Source of the DNA: Sphingopyxis sp.
Lineage (GTDB): Bacteria; Pseudomonadota; Alphaproteobacteria; Sphingomonadales; Sphingomonadaceae
Assembly (NCBI RefSeq): GCF_016704835.1
Contig: NZ_JADIZJ010000001.1
Coordinates: 1,411,001 to 1,475,000 of the forward strand
Length of the DNA stretch: 64,000 nt
Direction: 5' to 3'
Of the stretch, positions 50,815 to 60,724 are shown piece after piece. The stretch's first letter is position 1; each line of letters begins with the position of its first letter. The translations under genes were made by a program, and so were the position numbers. The notes under the pieces are model-generated. The model did no database searches. It saw nothing but the letters and a program-made list of their open reading frames with translations, and had not been told where the DNA came from.

Positions 50815-52230
50815 GTGGCCACTCTCGCCGCCGATACCCGTGATTATGTCGTTGCCGACATCGCGCTTGCCGACTTCGGTCGCAAGGAAATCAACATCGC
50901 CGAAACCGAAATGCCGGGTCTGATGGCGCTGCGCGAAGAGTTTGGTGCGTCGCAGCCGCTGAAGGGCGCGAAGATCGTTGGTTCGCTGCACATGACCATC
51001 CAGACCGCGGTGCTGATTGAGACGCTGACCGCGCTCGGCGCAGAAGTTCGCTGGGCGACGTGCAACATCTTTTCGACGCAGGACCATGCCGCCGCCGCGA
51101 TCGCCGCGACCGGCGTGCCGGTGTTCGCGGTGAAGGGCGAAAGCCTCGCCGATTATTGGGACTATGTCGGCCGCATCTTCGACTGGGGCATCGAAGCGGG
51201 TGAAACCTGCAACCTGATCCTCGACGATGGCGGCGACGCCACGATGTTCGCGCTGTGGGGCGCGAAGCTCGAGGCCGGGCAGACGATGCCGGCGCCCGAG
51301 AATGAAGAAGAGATCGAGATGCAGCGTGCGCTGAAGGCGTTCGTTGCCGCGAACCCGGGTTACCTGACCAAGACGGTCAAGGCGATCAAGGGCGTGTCTG
51401 AAGAGACGACGACCGGCGTTCACCGCCTGTACCACATCGCCAAGAAGGGCGAGCTGCCTTTCCCCGCGATCAACGTCAACGACAGCGTCACCAAGTCGAA
51501 GTTCGACAATCTCTATGGCTGTAAAGAGTCGCTGGTCGACGCGATCCGCCGCGGCACCGACGTGATGCTCGCCGGCAAGGTCGCCACGGTCGCCGGCTTC
51601 GGCGACGTCGGCAAGGGCAGCGCACAGAGCCTCCGCAATGGCGGGGCGCGCGTCCTCGTCACCGAAATCGACCCGATCTGCGCGCTACAGGCGGCGATGG
51701 AGGGCTTCGAGGTCGTGACGATGGACGAAGCCGTCAAGCGTTCGGACATCTTCGTCACCGCGACCGGCAACGCCGACGTGATCACCGCCGAACATATGGC
51801 GGGTATGAAGAATATGGCGATCGTCTGCAATATCGGCCACTTCGACAGCGAGATCCAGATCGCGGCGCTCGCCAATTACAAGTGGACCGAAGTGAAGCCG
51901 CAGGTCGATCTGGTCGAATTCCCCGATGGCAAACAGATCATCATCCTGTCGAAGGGCCGCCTGGTCAATCTCGGCAACGCGACCGGCCACCCGAGCTTCG
52001 TGATGTCGGCAAGCTTTACCAACCAGACGCTGGCGCAGATCGAATTGTGGACGCGCAGCGAGCAGTACGGCAACGACGTTTACGTTCTGCCCAAGCATCT
52101 CGATGAAAAGGTCGCGGCGCTGCACCTCGACAAGCTGGGCGTGAAGCTGAGCCAGCTGACCCAGAAGCAGGCCGATTATATCGGCGTGCCGGTGGCCGGG
52201 CCGTTCAAGCCCGATCACTACCGCTATTGA
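50815..52230 (+). CDS. ahcY: S-adenosylhomocysteine hydrolase
   Basis: 471 residues from a GTG preceded by AGGAGA. It cleaves S-adenosylhomocysteine to adenosine and homocysteine in the methyl cycle. Motifs are GSLHMTIQTAVLIETL, DDGGDATMF, NVNDSVTKSKFDN, the NAD loop GFGDVGKGSAQSLR and the C-terminal FKPDHYRY that closes the neighbouring active site. The gene has its own terminator and is probably monocistronic. Confidence 0.98.
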   Translation: MATLAADTRDYVVADIALADFGRKEINIAETEMPGLMALREEFGASQPLKGAKIVGSLHMTIQTAVLIETLTALGAEVRWATCNIFSTQDHAAAAIAATGVPVFAVKGESLADYWDYVGRIFDWGIEAGETCNLILDDGGDATMFALWGAKLEAGQTMPAPENEEEIEMQRALKAFVAANPGYLTKTVKAIKGVSEETTTGVHRLYHIAKKGELPFPAINVNDSVTKSKFDNLYGCKESLVDAIRRGTDVMLAGKVATVAGFGDVGKGSAQSLRNGGARVLVTEIDPICALQAAMEGFEVVTMDEAVKRSDIFVTATGNADVITAEHMAGMKNMAIVCNIGHFDSEIQIAALANYKWTEVKPQVDLVEFPDGKQIIILSKGRLVNLGNATGHPSFVMSASFTNQTLAQIELWTRSEQYGNDVYVLPKHLDEKVAALHLDKLGVKLSQLTQKQADYIGVPVAGPFKPDHYRY

Positions 52231-52254
52231 TCGCGGCCACTGCGGTGGATTTTG

Positions 52255-52287
52255 CGGCCCGCTCCCGACGAGGGGGCGGGCCGTTTT
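52255..52287 (+). terminator. Rho-independent terminator after ahcY
   Basis: The 12-base arms CGGCCCGCTCCC (52255-52266) and GGGGGCGGGCCG (52272-52283) pair along 11-12 positions and are followed by TTTT. It lies 25 bases after the ahcY stop. Confidence 0.88.
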
Positions 52288-52290
52288 CGT

Positions 52291-53903
52291 TCAGCGCGCG
52301 AGCCGACCCAGCGTGTCGCGCAGCGGTCCCAGCCATTCGGCATAGGGTTTCCACACGTCCATACCGTCGCGGTTGAGCGGGCGGCGAACCTGCTCGCTCG
52401 ACGGGGTGCGGACAACGCGGTCGAGCTTGTGGAAGTCGAGCAGCGCCGGATCCCATTTAAGGCCGAGATAGGCGAGCGCCGGGCGCAACTCAGCTTCGGG
52501 ATCGGCAACCATCGCCCCATAGTCGATATGGTGGACGAAACCTCGGCGCGACGCGGTCGAGGTGCGCCATCATCCGCACATAATCGACATAACATTGGCC
52601 GATGTCGGTGAGGCGGAACGACGAGGCGTGGACGCGTGAGAAATTGTGGGTGAAATTGGAAAAGCAGCAGTCCATCGCCGGTCGCCGGATGTCGAGAAAC
52701 CTCGCTTGCGGCAGAATACGCTGCAGAAACAGGACGTTGTTCCAATTGTGTGGCAGTTTGTCGACGAAGTAGCGACGGTCCGTCTTGCGGTGCAACGCGG
52801 CGCGGCGCAGATATTCGCGCCCCATCGCCGCCGCCGCTTCCGTAAGGTCTGCGCCACCAGTTGCGGAACGGTGACGCGGCCGTGCCGGGTCGCCATCTCC
52901 ATAACCCCGCGCAGGATCGACGGTGCATAGGGGAGCTCGCCGACCGGCTCGATCGCGGGATGCGCCGCCAGCATCTGTTCGAGCAGAGTCGAGCCCGAGC
53001 GCGGCAGGCTGACGATAAAGATCGGCACCGCGTCGCCGATCGGTCGTCGCCGTGCAGCGAACGCAGGAACGCGCCATCGACGCGTGCTTCGATCTCATCG
53101 ATCTCGGCGGTCAGCTCGCGCGGCGTCATATGCGATCTCCTGCGCCCGCAGGCGGTTCGCGGCGCTCGTAATGGTCAAAGGCCTGGCGATAATCACCGCG
53201 ATCATGCAGCGCGCGCGCCAAGGCGAAATGCAGCGGTGCACTATTGCGCACGTCGATCGCGACCTTGATGCCGCGTTCCATGGCCGCGATGTCGCGGTCA
53301 GTTAGCACCCGACTCTTGATGCTCGCGAGGCTCCACCAGCCGTCGCCGAACGCATAGTCGATTTCGACCGCGCGGCGATAAGCGGCGATGGCGGCGTCGA
53401 CATCGCCTGCGGAGCGATGGCCGTGGCCAAGCGCCACCCAATAGGATGGATTATCGCCATTGCTGCTTGTCAGCTCTTCGAAGATCGCCCGCGCTTGTTC
53501 ATTGCGACCGAGCTTGTCGAAGATATGCGCCCGCATCGCCCAGGAGAGCGGGTTCATCCTGCTCCTGCTGTAGCGATGCGAATAGCGCATCCGCCTCGTC
53601 GAGCCGGTCCTGCTGATTCAACACCGATGCGAGCTGGCGCCGCACGTCGCGGCCGTGTCGACCCGCTGCGATCGCGCGGCGGAGGAAATGCTCGGCCTGA
53701 CCGAGCGCGCCGAGGAGCATCGCAATTTCACCGATCTTTGCAAGCCCCTGCGGCTCCTCGGGATATTTGCGCAAATGCGCCATGACCTGTTGGGCGGCTT
53801 CTTCGAGTCGGCCGGCAGCGGCGAGTTCGGATGCTTTGCCGAGCAGGAGAAAGGCGGTTATGGTGCCGGAGGAGGCGTGGAAGTCATCGCGTCGATTCTT
53901 CAT
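52291..53903 (-). pseudogene. TPR-sulfotransferase gene broken by several frameshifts
   Basis: One gene can be rebuilt from at least four reading frames. The N-terminal TPR part reads from 53903 (LGKASELAAAGRLEEAAQQV) and switches frame near 53555 (NPLSWAMRAHIFDKLGR). It switches again near 53160 and 53130 (PRELTAEIDEIEARV), near 53040 into PIFIVSLPRSGSTLLEQMLA (the sulfotransferase PAPS-binding P-loop), near 52850 (REYLRRAALHRKTDRRYFVD), and near 52550 (MVADPEAELRPALAYLGL) to the stop at 52291. Between the shifts the conserved motifs are undamaged. It is either a recent pseudogene or a stretch of sequencing errors. Its start overlaps the next sulfotransferase gene by four bases. Confidence 0.85.
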
Positions 53904-54691
53904 TCATACCCGAGCAGCGCGCGCAGACCGGGGGCTTGATAGTCGACCAGCGACCGGTGGCGTTCGCCCAGCGTTTCCGGAAAGTCGAGCGACACTCCGG
54001 TTAGATTCTCGCGCGCCGTGCCGCTCTGGCCGCGATCCGAGCCGATGCGAACACGCTCGCGCCAGTCGTCGGGGCGCGCGATGCCACAGGCGTCGAGCAG
54101 GCCGTGGAAGAAGTTTCCGGAAGCATCGGTTTCAAGGTCGCCGAGATGAACAACGAGATGTTCGTATTTCACGACATGGACGCGCGCGCCCAGCCACGCT
54201 GCGGCGTTCATTTCGTAAATGTCGTTGAGCGACGGCGCCTTGCCCGGGATGCCGAAGATCATCATCGTCAGCAGTTCGTCGGCCCTCAGCGATCCCGGAC
54301 TTCAGATGGTCTAGGTGTTGCACCGAAAATTGTTCCGGAAACGAAAAATCGCGCGCGTGCGATCACCCAGTCATAGGGGTCGCGATAGAGCAGAATGCGC
54401 CGCGCGGATGCGGTTTCGATTGCGGACGCGTCCGCGAAAAAGAGATGGCCCCAGCTGAGCATCGGGATGTGCTGCGTCGAAGGCGGCGCGGTGCTGCTGA
54501 AGCGTCGGCCATTGGATGAAGTCGCGCGCATATTGTTGGTCGAGCGGCACAAACATGCGGATGATATTGCGCAGCAGGTGGCTGCCGCTTTTGGGTACGC
54601 TGTTGAGAAACACCGGCTGGCGCAGCGGCGCCTGGACGAAGCGGCGGTTTTCGGCGTCGAGCGTGTCGGCTTTCACCGTGACTTCGGGCAT
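53900..54691 (-). pseudogene. Sulfotransferase gene broken by frameshifts
   Basis: Rebuilt from three frames. From an ATG at 54691 it runs through ENRRFVQAPLRQPVFLNSVP and PKSGSHLLRNIIRMF (P-loop for PAPS), shifts near 54460 into ASARRILLYRDPYDWVIARA (the 3'-phosphate-binding RDP segment), and shifts near 54310-54265 into MMIFGIPGKAPSLNDIYEMN through to SLVDYQAPGLRALLGYE. Stop at 53900. It would transfer sulfate from PAPS to an unknown acceptor. At least two to three indels are needed. It lies downstream of a TonB-dependent receptor gene with a terminator between them. Confidence 0.8.
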
Positions 54692-54728
54692 TGCGCGTAC
54701 GGGCTTTCTGCTGCGGCGGAAACGAAAA

Positions 54729-54752
54729 GGGCGGCATGTCGCCATGCCGCCC
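54729..54752 (-). terminator. Rho-independent terminator after the second receptor gene
   Basis: GGGCGGCAT (54729-54737) and ATGCCGCCC (54744-54752) form a perfect 9-bp stem. On the minus strand it is followed by TTTTCGTTT. It lies 24 bases past the receptor stop and upstream of the sulfotransferase start. Confidence 0.82.
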
Positions 54753-54775
54753 AATCCCTGTGCCTGTCAATTCGA

Positions 54776-57590
54776 TCAGAATTTGGCTCTGACGTTAAGG
54801 AAGGCGCGACGACCGACAAAGCTGTATTGCGACGCCGCAATCACCGGCCCCAGGGTCGAAATTTCGCCCCGTTGAACACCGACACGCGGGGCGGGCGGGT
54901 GTTGAACAGATTGCTGATGCCGGCCGTGATCTCAAACCGTCCATCGGCAATCTCCTGCGTGGCCGAGATGTTGTGATAGAAGGTCGTCGGCGTGGTAAGG
55001 TCCGGGCAATAGCGGCCGTAGATGGTGCCGAATTGATGCAGGTGTCGCCATTGGCTTCGATCGAAATCCGTCGACGTCCGACGTCTTGCCGATCACGTTG
55101 ATGCCATAGAAGATGCTGAAGCCGCCGGCCGACTGCCAGTTGAGGCGGAAGTCGCCGATCCATTTCGGCGACCCGGCCTCGCCATTGTCCGAGGTCGCGA
55201 CCGACGTCGGCAACAGCTGGAAATCGTCCTTCGTCTGCCACGTCATGTCCGCGGTGAGGCTCACGCGGCCGAGTTTCCCGAGGTCGTGGCGGATATTTAC
55301 GGCCACGTCGACGCCGCTGTTGCGCTGACGCGCAATGTTGACGAACTGGTCATAGACCTCGCTGATCGCGAAAGCATCGCCGGTCTGGCCGCGCGTGAAC
55401 AGATTGCACAGCGGTTCGTTGGCGAAGTCTTCGGAATCATAGCAGCCGAACAAAATGTTAGCGGCCCCGAGCTGCGTGATCTCGCCCTTCACCTTGATGT
55501 CGAAATAATCGACCGCAATGTTGATCGACGTGTCGGGCAGGAAACCGAATTTCGGCGTCAGCACGCCCCCGACGACAAGTGCCTTCGACGTTTCCGAATT
55601 CAGTTGGCCGAGGCCGCCCTGCGAGAAGGCCGTCGCGGTGATGCTGCCGCCGGTATAGGCCGGCGGAATGCCATCGGCGGCGCAATTGTCGGCGACACGC
55701 TGTGTCTTGGTCCCCGTTGGCGAGGCCCTGCTGTCCAGTTTACGCATGGATCGATTGTCCGCGCACGCCGGAAAGCTGGTTTCGTTCGCCAGAAACTGTT
55801 CGAACAGCGCCGGGGCGCGGAACGATGTGCCATAGCTTGCGCGGAAACGGAGCACGTCGTTGAGCGCCCAGTTGGCGCCGATCTTGTAGGTCCAGTTGCC
55901 GTTGTCGCTGTCCGAGGCGCCGTCCGATGCGCGCGTCGATTTGACGCTCGTTATCCGCGCGGCGGCCGACAGAGTCAGATTCTCGAAGAAGGGCTTGCCC
56001 GCGAGTAACGGAACATTGATTTCGCCAAAGGCCTCCTTGGTAGGCCTTGCCCGCGGTGATGCCCGACGCCGAGGAGCCCCACGCGTTCCCCGCAAGCGTG
56101 ATCTCGCCCGGAACGTCGTTGATCTTGTCGCGGCGGGCGGTGACGCCGACAGCCAGCTGGACAGCGCCGGCCGGCAGCGTGAACAGGTCACCGGTCACCG
56201 TCGCTTCGCCCGTTAGCTGGGTGTAGACGGTCTTGCCCTCTTCCCATGAGAAGAGAAAATCCTTCTGAGCTGCTACCGCCGCCGAAGTCGCCGCGCAGGC
56301 CGCCGACGCCGCGATAATAATCGACCTTCTGGCTGCTGTCGCTCTGATCGGTGATTGCCGTCGGGCTGATCAGGTTCAGGCCTTCCCATCCCTGGGCCCA
56401 GATCGTGCCGGTACCGTAGAGATTGCCAGTGCCGTAGAAGTCGCCCGTCGAGCCGAAGTTCCAGAACTGCCGCCAGCCATTCTGATAGGTCTTGCGGCGG
56501 TTAAAGAGGAATTCGCCGAACATTTCGATCGAATCCGTGATCTCGTACGACCCTTCCGCATAGGCGGTGACCAGCGAGGTTTCGGGGATCAGCGACTGCT
56601 GTTCGACAAATGGATGATAGCCGTTCTGAATGGCGGTCGAAGCGGCGTTATATCCGGTAGGGAACCAGCCCGCCGGCAGGCCGAAGTCTCCGGGATAAGC
56701 CGGCGCACCATAGGTCGGGACGCCCAAGGTTTCGCCGGGATATTGATATTGCATCAGCACCGTCGGACCGCGCGTGGCGCCCGGGGGGAAAGGCGAGGTG
56801 TTGAGGCCGGTGTTCGGGCCTCCGGGCCCGTCGAGCTGCAAGTTGTCGGCAAGATTATAGGTCCACACATGACCCCAACGCAAATCTTCGCACTTCGGCT
56901 TGCCGGTCCGCGGATCAACGAGGTCGGCCCGGCTGCCGTCTTCGCGGAAGATATAGGCCTCGGGGCAGGCGAGATAGGAGCGATCGCCGCGCTTGAGTTC
57001 GTTGACCTTGGTATAGTCGCCCGCGATCAGTATATGGCCGCGGCTGAACGTCTTGCCCCAGATGCCGCTGAGGCGATATTCCTCGCCGCCGCCGGCGAAC
57101 GGAATTGACACATTGCCGTTGAGTTCGATGCCGTTGGTGTCGGTCTTCGTGATAATGTTGACAACGCCAGCGACTGCGTCCGACCCATAGACTGACGAGG
57201 CGCCAGTTTTGAGAATCTGAACATTCTCTGCAATCGATTGGGGCAGCACGTTGAGGTCGAAAGACGACACGCCGAGGTAATCTGGGTCGAGCCGGCCGCG
57301 ATCGGCGAACTTTGCAGCGTCGAGGCAAGGTCGAACTTGCCCTCCTTCGAGGCGATTTCAGGATCGATCACCGAAATGGGATCGGGGCTGTTGAACGGGG
57401 TGACGCTGCGCAGACGCGACCCGGTGACGACGATTGCATCTTCGGGCGCCGTGGTTTCGGTGGCTTCATTTTCGGTCGGTGCGGCCTCTTGGGCCGCGAC
57501 GGGTGCCGCCATCATGACCGCCATCGCGGAGAGGCTGGCAAAACCCAGAATCCGCCGCGCATGCAGCGACGCCCTGCTCAAATCGTTCAT
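54776..57590 (-). pseudogene. TonB-dependent receptor gene broken by several frameshifts
   Basis: The ATG at 57590 has GGGGA upstream. The signal peptide ends APVAAQ, followed by AIVVTGSRLRSVTPF and a plug domain. A frame change near 57275 leads into VSSFDLNVLPQSIAENVQIL and GSDAVAGVVNIITKT, an intact stretch of about 1 kb. Changes near 56250 and 56040 lead to barrel segments (ENLTLSAAARITSVKSTRAS, FRASYGTSFRAPALFEQFLA, INIAVDYFDIKVKGEITQLG). A last change near 55070 leads to the C-terminus ISNLFNTRPPRVGVQRGE and RRAFLNVRAKF (stop 54776). The rebuilt length of about 930 residues is normal for NTRPPRVG-type receptors. Probably not functional as written. Confidence 0.88.
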
Positions 57591-57917
57591 ATATCGTCCC
57601 CGGTTTTAAGTGCCCCGGTCGCTCCGATCGGTTCGACCGTAGAAAAATGTCAAGCGTTTTCAGCCTCTTCGGGCATTAAACGATTTAACAATGAGGTCAG
57701 TTTTTCAAGGCTTTCTTAGCAAGTCAAGACCCCTGGCGCGCAATTCGCCGCATTGTCATTAATCTGTGACGCAATTGTCGCATCCATTGCCCCCTGACGA
57801 CCAGCAGGATCGGGCGCTCCGACGCCTAGCGATTGAAACCCTTGAGGACAGGCGATAGGGCGGGCTGATGGCTCAACGCCCCTCCCTTCAATCCTCGCGC
57901 GGCGCGGCGTCCGCCTG
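57591..57917. other. Divergent region between receptor pseudogene and divL
   Basis: 327 bases. An AT-rich part (57640-57720) next to the receptor start could hold its promoter, and the GC-rich part towards divL has no obvious -10/-35. Two CAATTGTCGC/GCAATT-like words lie around 57770. No clear Fur box or GANTC pair was recognised. Confidence 0.35.
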
Positions 57918-60275
57918 ATGACGCTGTCGTCGGGCGCGCTCTTCGCTCTGGGCCTGTTTTCTGCGCTCTGGCTGCTCGCCGGATTGTGGGCGGTCGGGCG
58001 CGGGATTGCGATGCAGCGGCGCGCGGCGTTTGTTGCGGGGCAGGCCGAACGGCTCGGCAGCCTGGTCGAAGCATCGCCGCAATTGCCGGTCATCGTGCGC
58101 GCCGATTGGCGGATCGAGGCGAGCGAGAAGCTGGGGCGCTGGCTAGGGCTGGAACAAGGGCCGCGCAATTTCGACGAGCTGCGCGGTCTGGGCAGCGGGC
58201 TTGATCCCGATGGTCATGATGCGCTGCGTCAGGCAATCCTCGGTGCGCAGCGCGGCGCCAAACCCTTCATCCTCAGCCTGAAGCCGGAGGGGAGCGAGCG
58301 CACGATCATCCTTCACGGCGCGCCGGCGCCGCAGGCGGTGGGCGGCCCCGGTACAATATTGCTGTGGCTGAGCGACGCGACCGACGGCCAGCACGCGCTG
58401 GCGCAGGCACGCAGCGACCGCGACGAGGCGATGGCGGCATTCGAGGCGCTGTCGGGGCTGATCGAGGCGGCGCCCTTTGCCATGTGGTTTCGCGATACCG
58501 ACCTCAACCTGGCGCTTGTCAACGGCGCCTATGTTCGCGCGGTCGAGGCGAAGGGGGCCGCTGCGGTGATCGATGGCGGGATCGAGTTGTGTGAAACCGT
58601 CGCCGGGGTCAGCGCCGCCGAGGCTGCCGATGAAGCGCGCATCGCGGGTTCGGCGCAGATCCGGACGATCCCGGTGACAATCGAAGGTGAGCGGCGGATC
58701 ATGCGCGTTGTCGATGTCCCGCTGGCGCCGACCGGTGGGCGGGTGATCGGCATCGCGGGCTATGCGATCGATATTCAGGAACTGGAAAGCGAACGCGGCG
58801 CGCACCGCCGCTTCGTCGACACCCAGCGCGAATTGCTCGACCGCCTGTCGGCGGCGGTGGCGCAGTTCGGCCCCGATCAGGGGCTGGCCTTTGCCAATTT
58901 GCCGTTCCGGCGCTTGTTCGCGCTCGACGCCGACGATGTCGCCGAGGCGCGGCCGTTCGCGCGGCTGCTCGACGCCTGGCGCGAGGGCGGACGGACCCCC
59001 GAGGTGCGCGATTATCCCGAATGGCGACAGGCGCATGTCGACTGGTTCGCGCAGGCGGGGGCAAGCGAAGAGGATTGGCTGCTGCGCGATGGCACCCACC
59101 TGCACGTCGTGGCGCAGCCGACGCCCGACGGCGGGTTGTTGCTGATCGCCGAAGACAAGACCGAGCAGGTGCAATTGGCGGGCGCGCGCGACACGTTGCT
59201 GCGCGTCCGCACCGCGACCTTCGACAATCTGTTCGAAGCGATCGCGGTGTTCGCGCCCGACGGGCGGCTGCATCTATGGAACCAGCGCTTCCGCCGCCTG
59301 TGGGGGATCGATGAGGGCGCGCTGGCGGCGCATCCGCGCGTCGATGCGCTGATGGGCGGGCTGGCCGACCGGCTGGTGAAACCGAACCAGATCAGCATCG
59401 TGCAGGAAGTCATCCGCGCCGCGACGCTGGAACGGCAACAACGCGGCGGCGAAATCAGTTTTGCCGACGGCCGCCATTTCGATTTCGCGTCGATTCCGCT
59501 GCCCGACGGCAATGCGCTGCTGATCATGCTCGACATCACGCCGAGCCGGAAAATGGAGGGTGCGCTGCGCGAGCGCAACGAGGCGCTGGAGGCGGCGGAC
59601 AAGGTCAAGACCGCGTTCCTGTCGCGGATGAGTTACGAGCTGCGCACCCCGCTGACGTCCATCGGCGGCTTCGGCGAGATGTTGCAGGCGGGCTATGCCG
59701 GCAAGCTGAGCGATCAGCAGCAGCGCTATGTCAATGCGATCATGGATTCGGTCGCCGTGCTCGGGCGGCAGATCGACAATGTGCTCGACCTGGCGCAGGG
59801 CGAGGCAGGGTCGCTGGTGGTCGAGCGCGCGCCGGTCGATGTGCGGGCGCTGCTCGATGGCGCGCTGGCGGAGGCGAAGCCGTTTGCCGCGAGCGAGAAG
59901 ATCGAGCTGGTTGGCAATATTTCGACCGATCTGGGCAGTATCGACGGCGATGCGCCGCGATTGGCGCGGCTGGTTGCGAGCATGCTCGACAATGCGGTGC
60001 GTTTCACCGCGCCGACCCGCAAGGCTGGCGGCCGCGTCCTGCTGCACGCCACCGGCGATGCGCGCGGGGTCGATATCATTGTGTCGGATAATGGTCCGGG
60101 GATGCCAGAGGCGGTCGCCGCGGTGACCAAGGGAAAGCAGGCGGGGACCGCGTCAGGCGGCATCGGCCTCGCGCTCGCGCGCCAGCTCGTCGCGGCGCAT
60201 GGTGGGACGATGGAAGTGCTGAGCGAGCCGGGGCACGGCACGCTGGTGCGGATCAGCTTGCCGCGCCGCGAATGA
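57918..60275 (+). CDS. divL: DivL-type tyrosine pseudokinase (cell-cycle regulator)
   Basis: 785 residues. One N-terminal membrane segment (about 8-28) is followed by several PAS-like domains (about 45-540) and a histidine-kinase-like core. In the H-box the phosphorylated histidine is replaced by tyrosine: RMSYELRTPLTSIGGF, Y573. The ATPase lobe is intact (MLDNAVRFTAP, DNGPGMP, GIGLALARQLVAAHGG). This matches Caulobacter DivL (about 770 residues, Tyr at the same place), which binds DivK~P and controls the CckA-CtrA pathway at the cell pole. The downstream genes tsaE-amgK-murU-addB overlap or abut it, an order I recall from other alphaproteobacteria. Confidence 0.88.
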   Translation: MTLSSGALFALGLFSALWLLAGLWAVGRGIAMQRRAAFVAGQAERLGSLVEASPQLPVIVRADWRIEASEKLGRWLGLEQGPRNFDELRGLGSGLDPDGHDALRQAILGAQRGAKPFILSLKPEGSERTIILHGAPAPQAVGGPGTILLWLSDATDGQHALAQARSDRDEAMAAFEALSGLIEAAPFAMWFRDTDLNLALVNGAYVRAVEAKGAAAVIDGGIELCETVAGVSAAEAADEARIAGSAQIRTIPVTIEGERRIMRVVDVPLAPTGGRVIGIAGYAIDIQELESERGAHRRFVDTQRELLDRLSAAVAQFGPDQGLAFANLPFRRLFALDADDVAEARPFARLLDAWREGGRTPEVRDYPEWRQAHVDWFAQAGASEEDWLLRDGTHLHVVAQPTPDGGLLLIAEDKTEQVQLAGARDTLLRVRTATFDNLFEAIAVFAPDGRLHLWNQRFRRLWGIDEGALAAHPRVDALMGGLADRLVKPNQISIVQEVIRAATLERQQRGGEISFADGRHFDFASIPLPDGNALLIMLDITPSRKMEGALRERNEALEAADKVKTAFLSRMSYELRTPLTSIGGFGEMLQAGYAGKLSDQQQRYVNAIMDSVAVLGRQIDNVLDLAQGEAGSLVVERAPVDVRALLDGALAEAKPFAASEKIELVGNISTDLGSIDGDAPRLARLVASMLDNAVRFTAPTRKAGGRVLLHATGDARGVDIIVSDNGPGMPEAVAAVTKGKQAGTASGGIGLALARQLVAAHGGTMEVLSEPGHGTLVRISLPRRE

Positions 60276-60724
60276 GCGTCTTTTCCACGACCTATGACCT
60301 TGCTGACGCCGATCGGATAGGCGCGGCGATCGGTGCGGCATTGATTCCGGGCGATGTTGTGGGGCTATCGGGCGATCTGGGCGCGGGCAAGACGACGCTG
60401 GCGCGCGCGATGCTGAAGGCGCGCGGGCTGGCGGGCGAGGCGCCGAGCCCGACCTTTGCGATCGTCCAGCCCTATGCACCGCCCGAGGTCGACCTGCCGA
60501 TCGCGCATGTCGATCTGTACCGGATCGAGGACGAAGACGAGCTGATCGAGCTCGGCCTCGACGATTATCTCTACGACGGCGCGCTGCTGATCGAATGGCC
60601 CGAACGGTTGGGATCGCAGGGTTGGCCCGAAGCGCTGTCGATCACGATTTCGGGGAGCGGCGACGCGCGCGTCTTGACAGCCGACGTGCCGACGTCTTGG
60701 GGGAGTCGATGGCCGCTCCTATGA
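60272..60724 (+). CDS. tsaE: tRNA t6A biosynthesis ATPase TsaE
   Basis: 150 residues. Walker A GDLGAGKTT (34-42), ALIPGDVVGLSG before it, and the family motifs SPTFAIVQPY, HVDLYRIEDEDEL and LLIEWPERLG. TsaE works with TsaB and TsaD to make threonylcarbamoyl-A37 in tRNA, the substrate later methylthiolated by MtaB (18572-19870). Overlaps divL by four bases and amgK by four bases. Confidence 0.96.
   Translation: MSVFSTTYDLADADRIGAAIGAALIPGDVVGLSGDLGAGKTTLARAMLKARGLAGEAPSPTFAIVQPYAPPEVDLPIAHVDLYRIEDEDELIELGLDDYLYDGALLIEWPERLGSQGWPEALSITISGSGDARVLTADVPTSWGSRWPLL

Noticed and set aside
50641..51435. 264-codon minus-strand frame across the ahcY start
   Set aside because: Shadow of ahcY; no motif, and ahcY is unambiguous.
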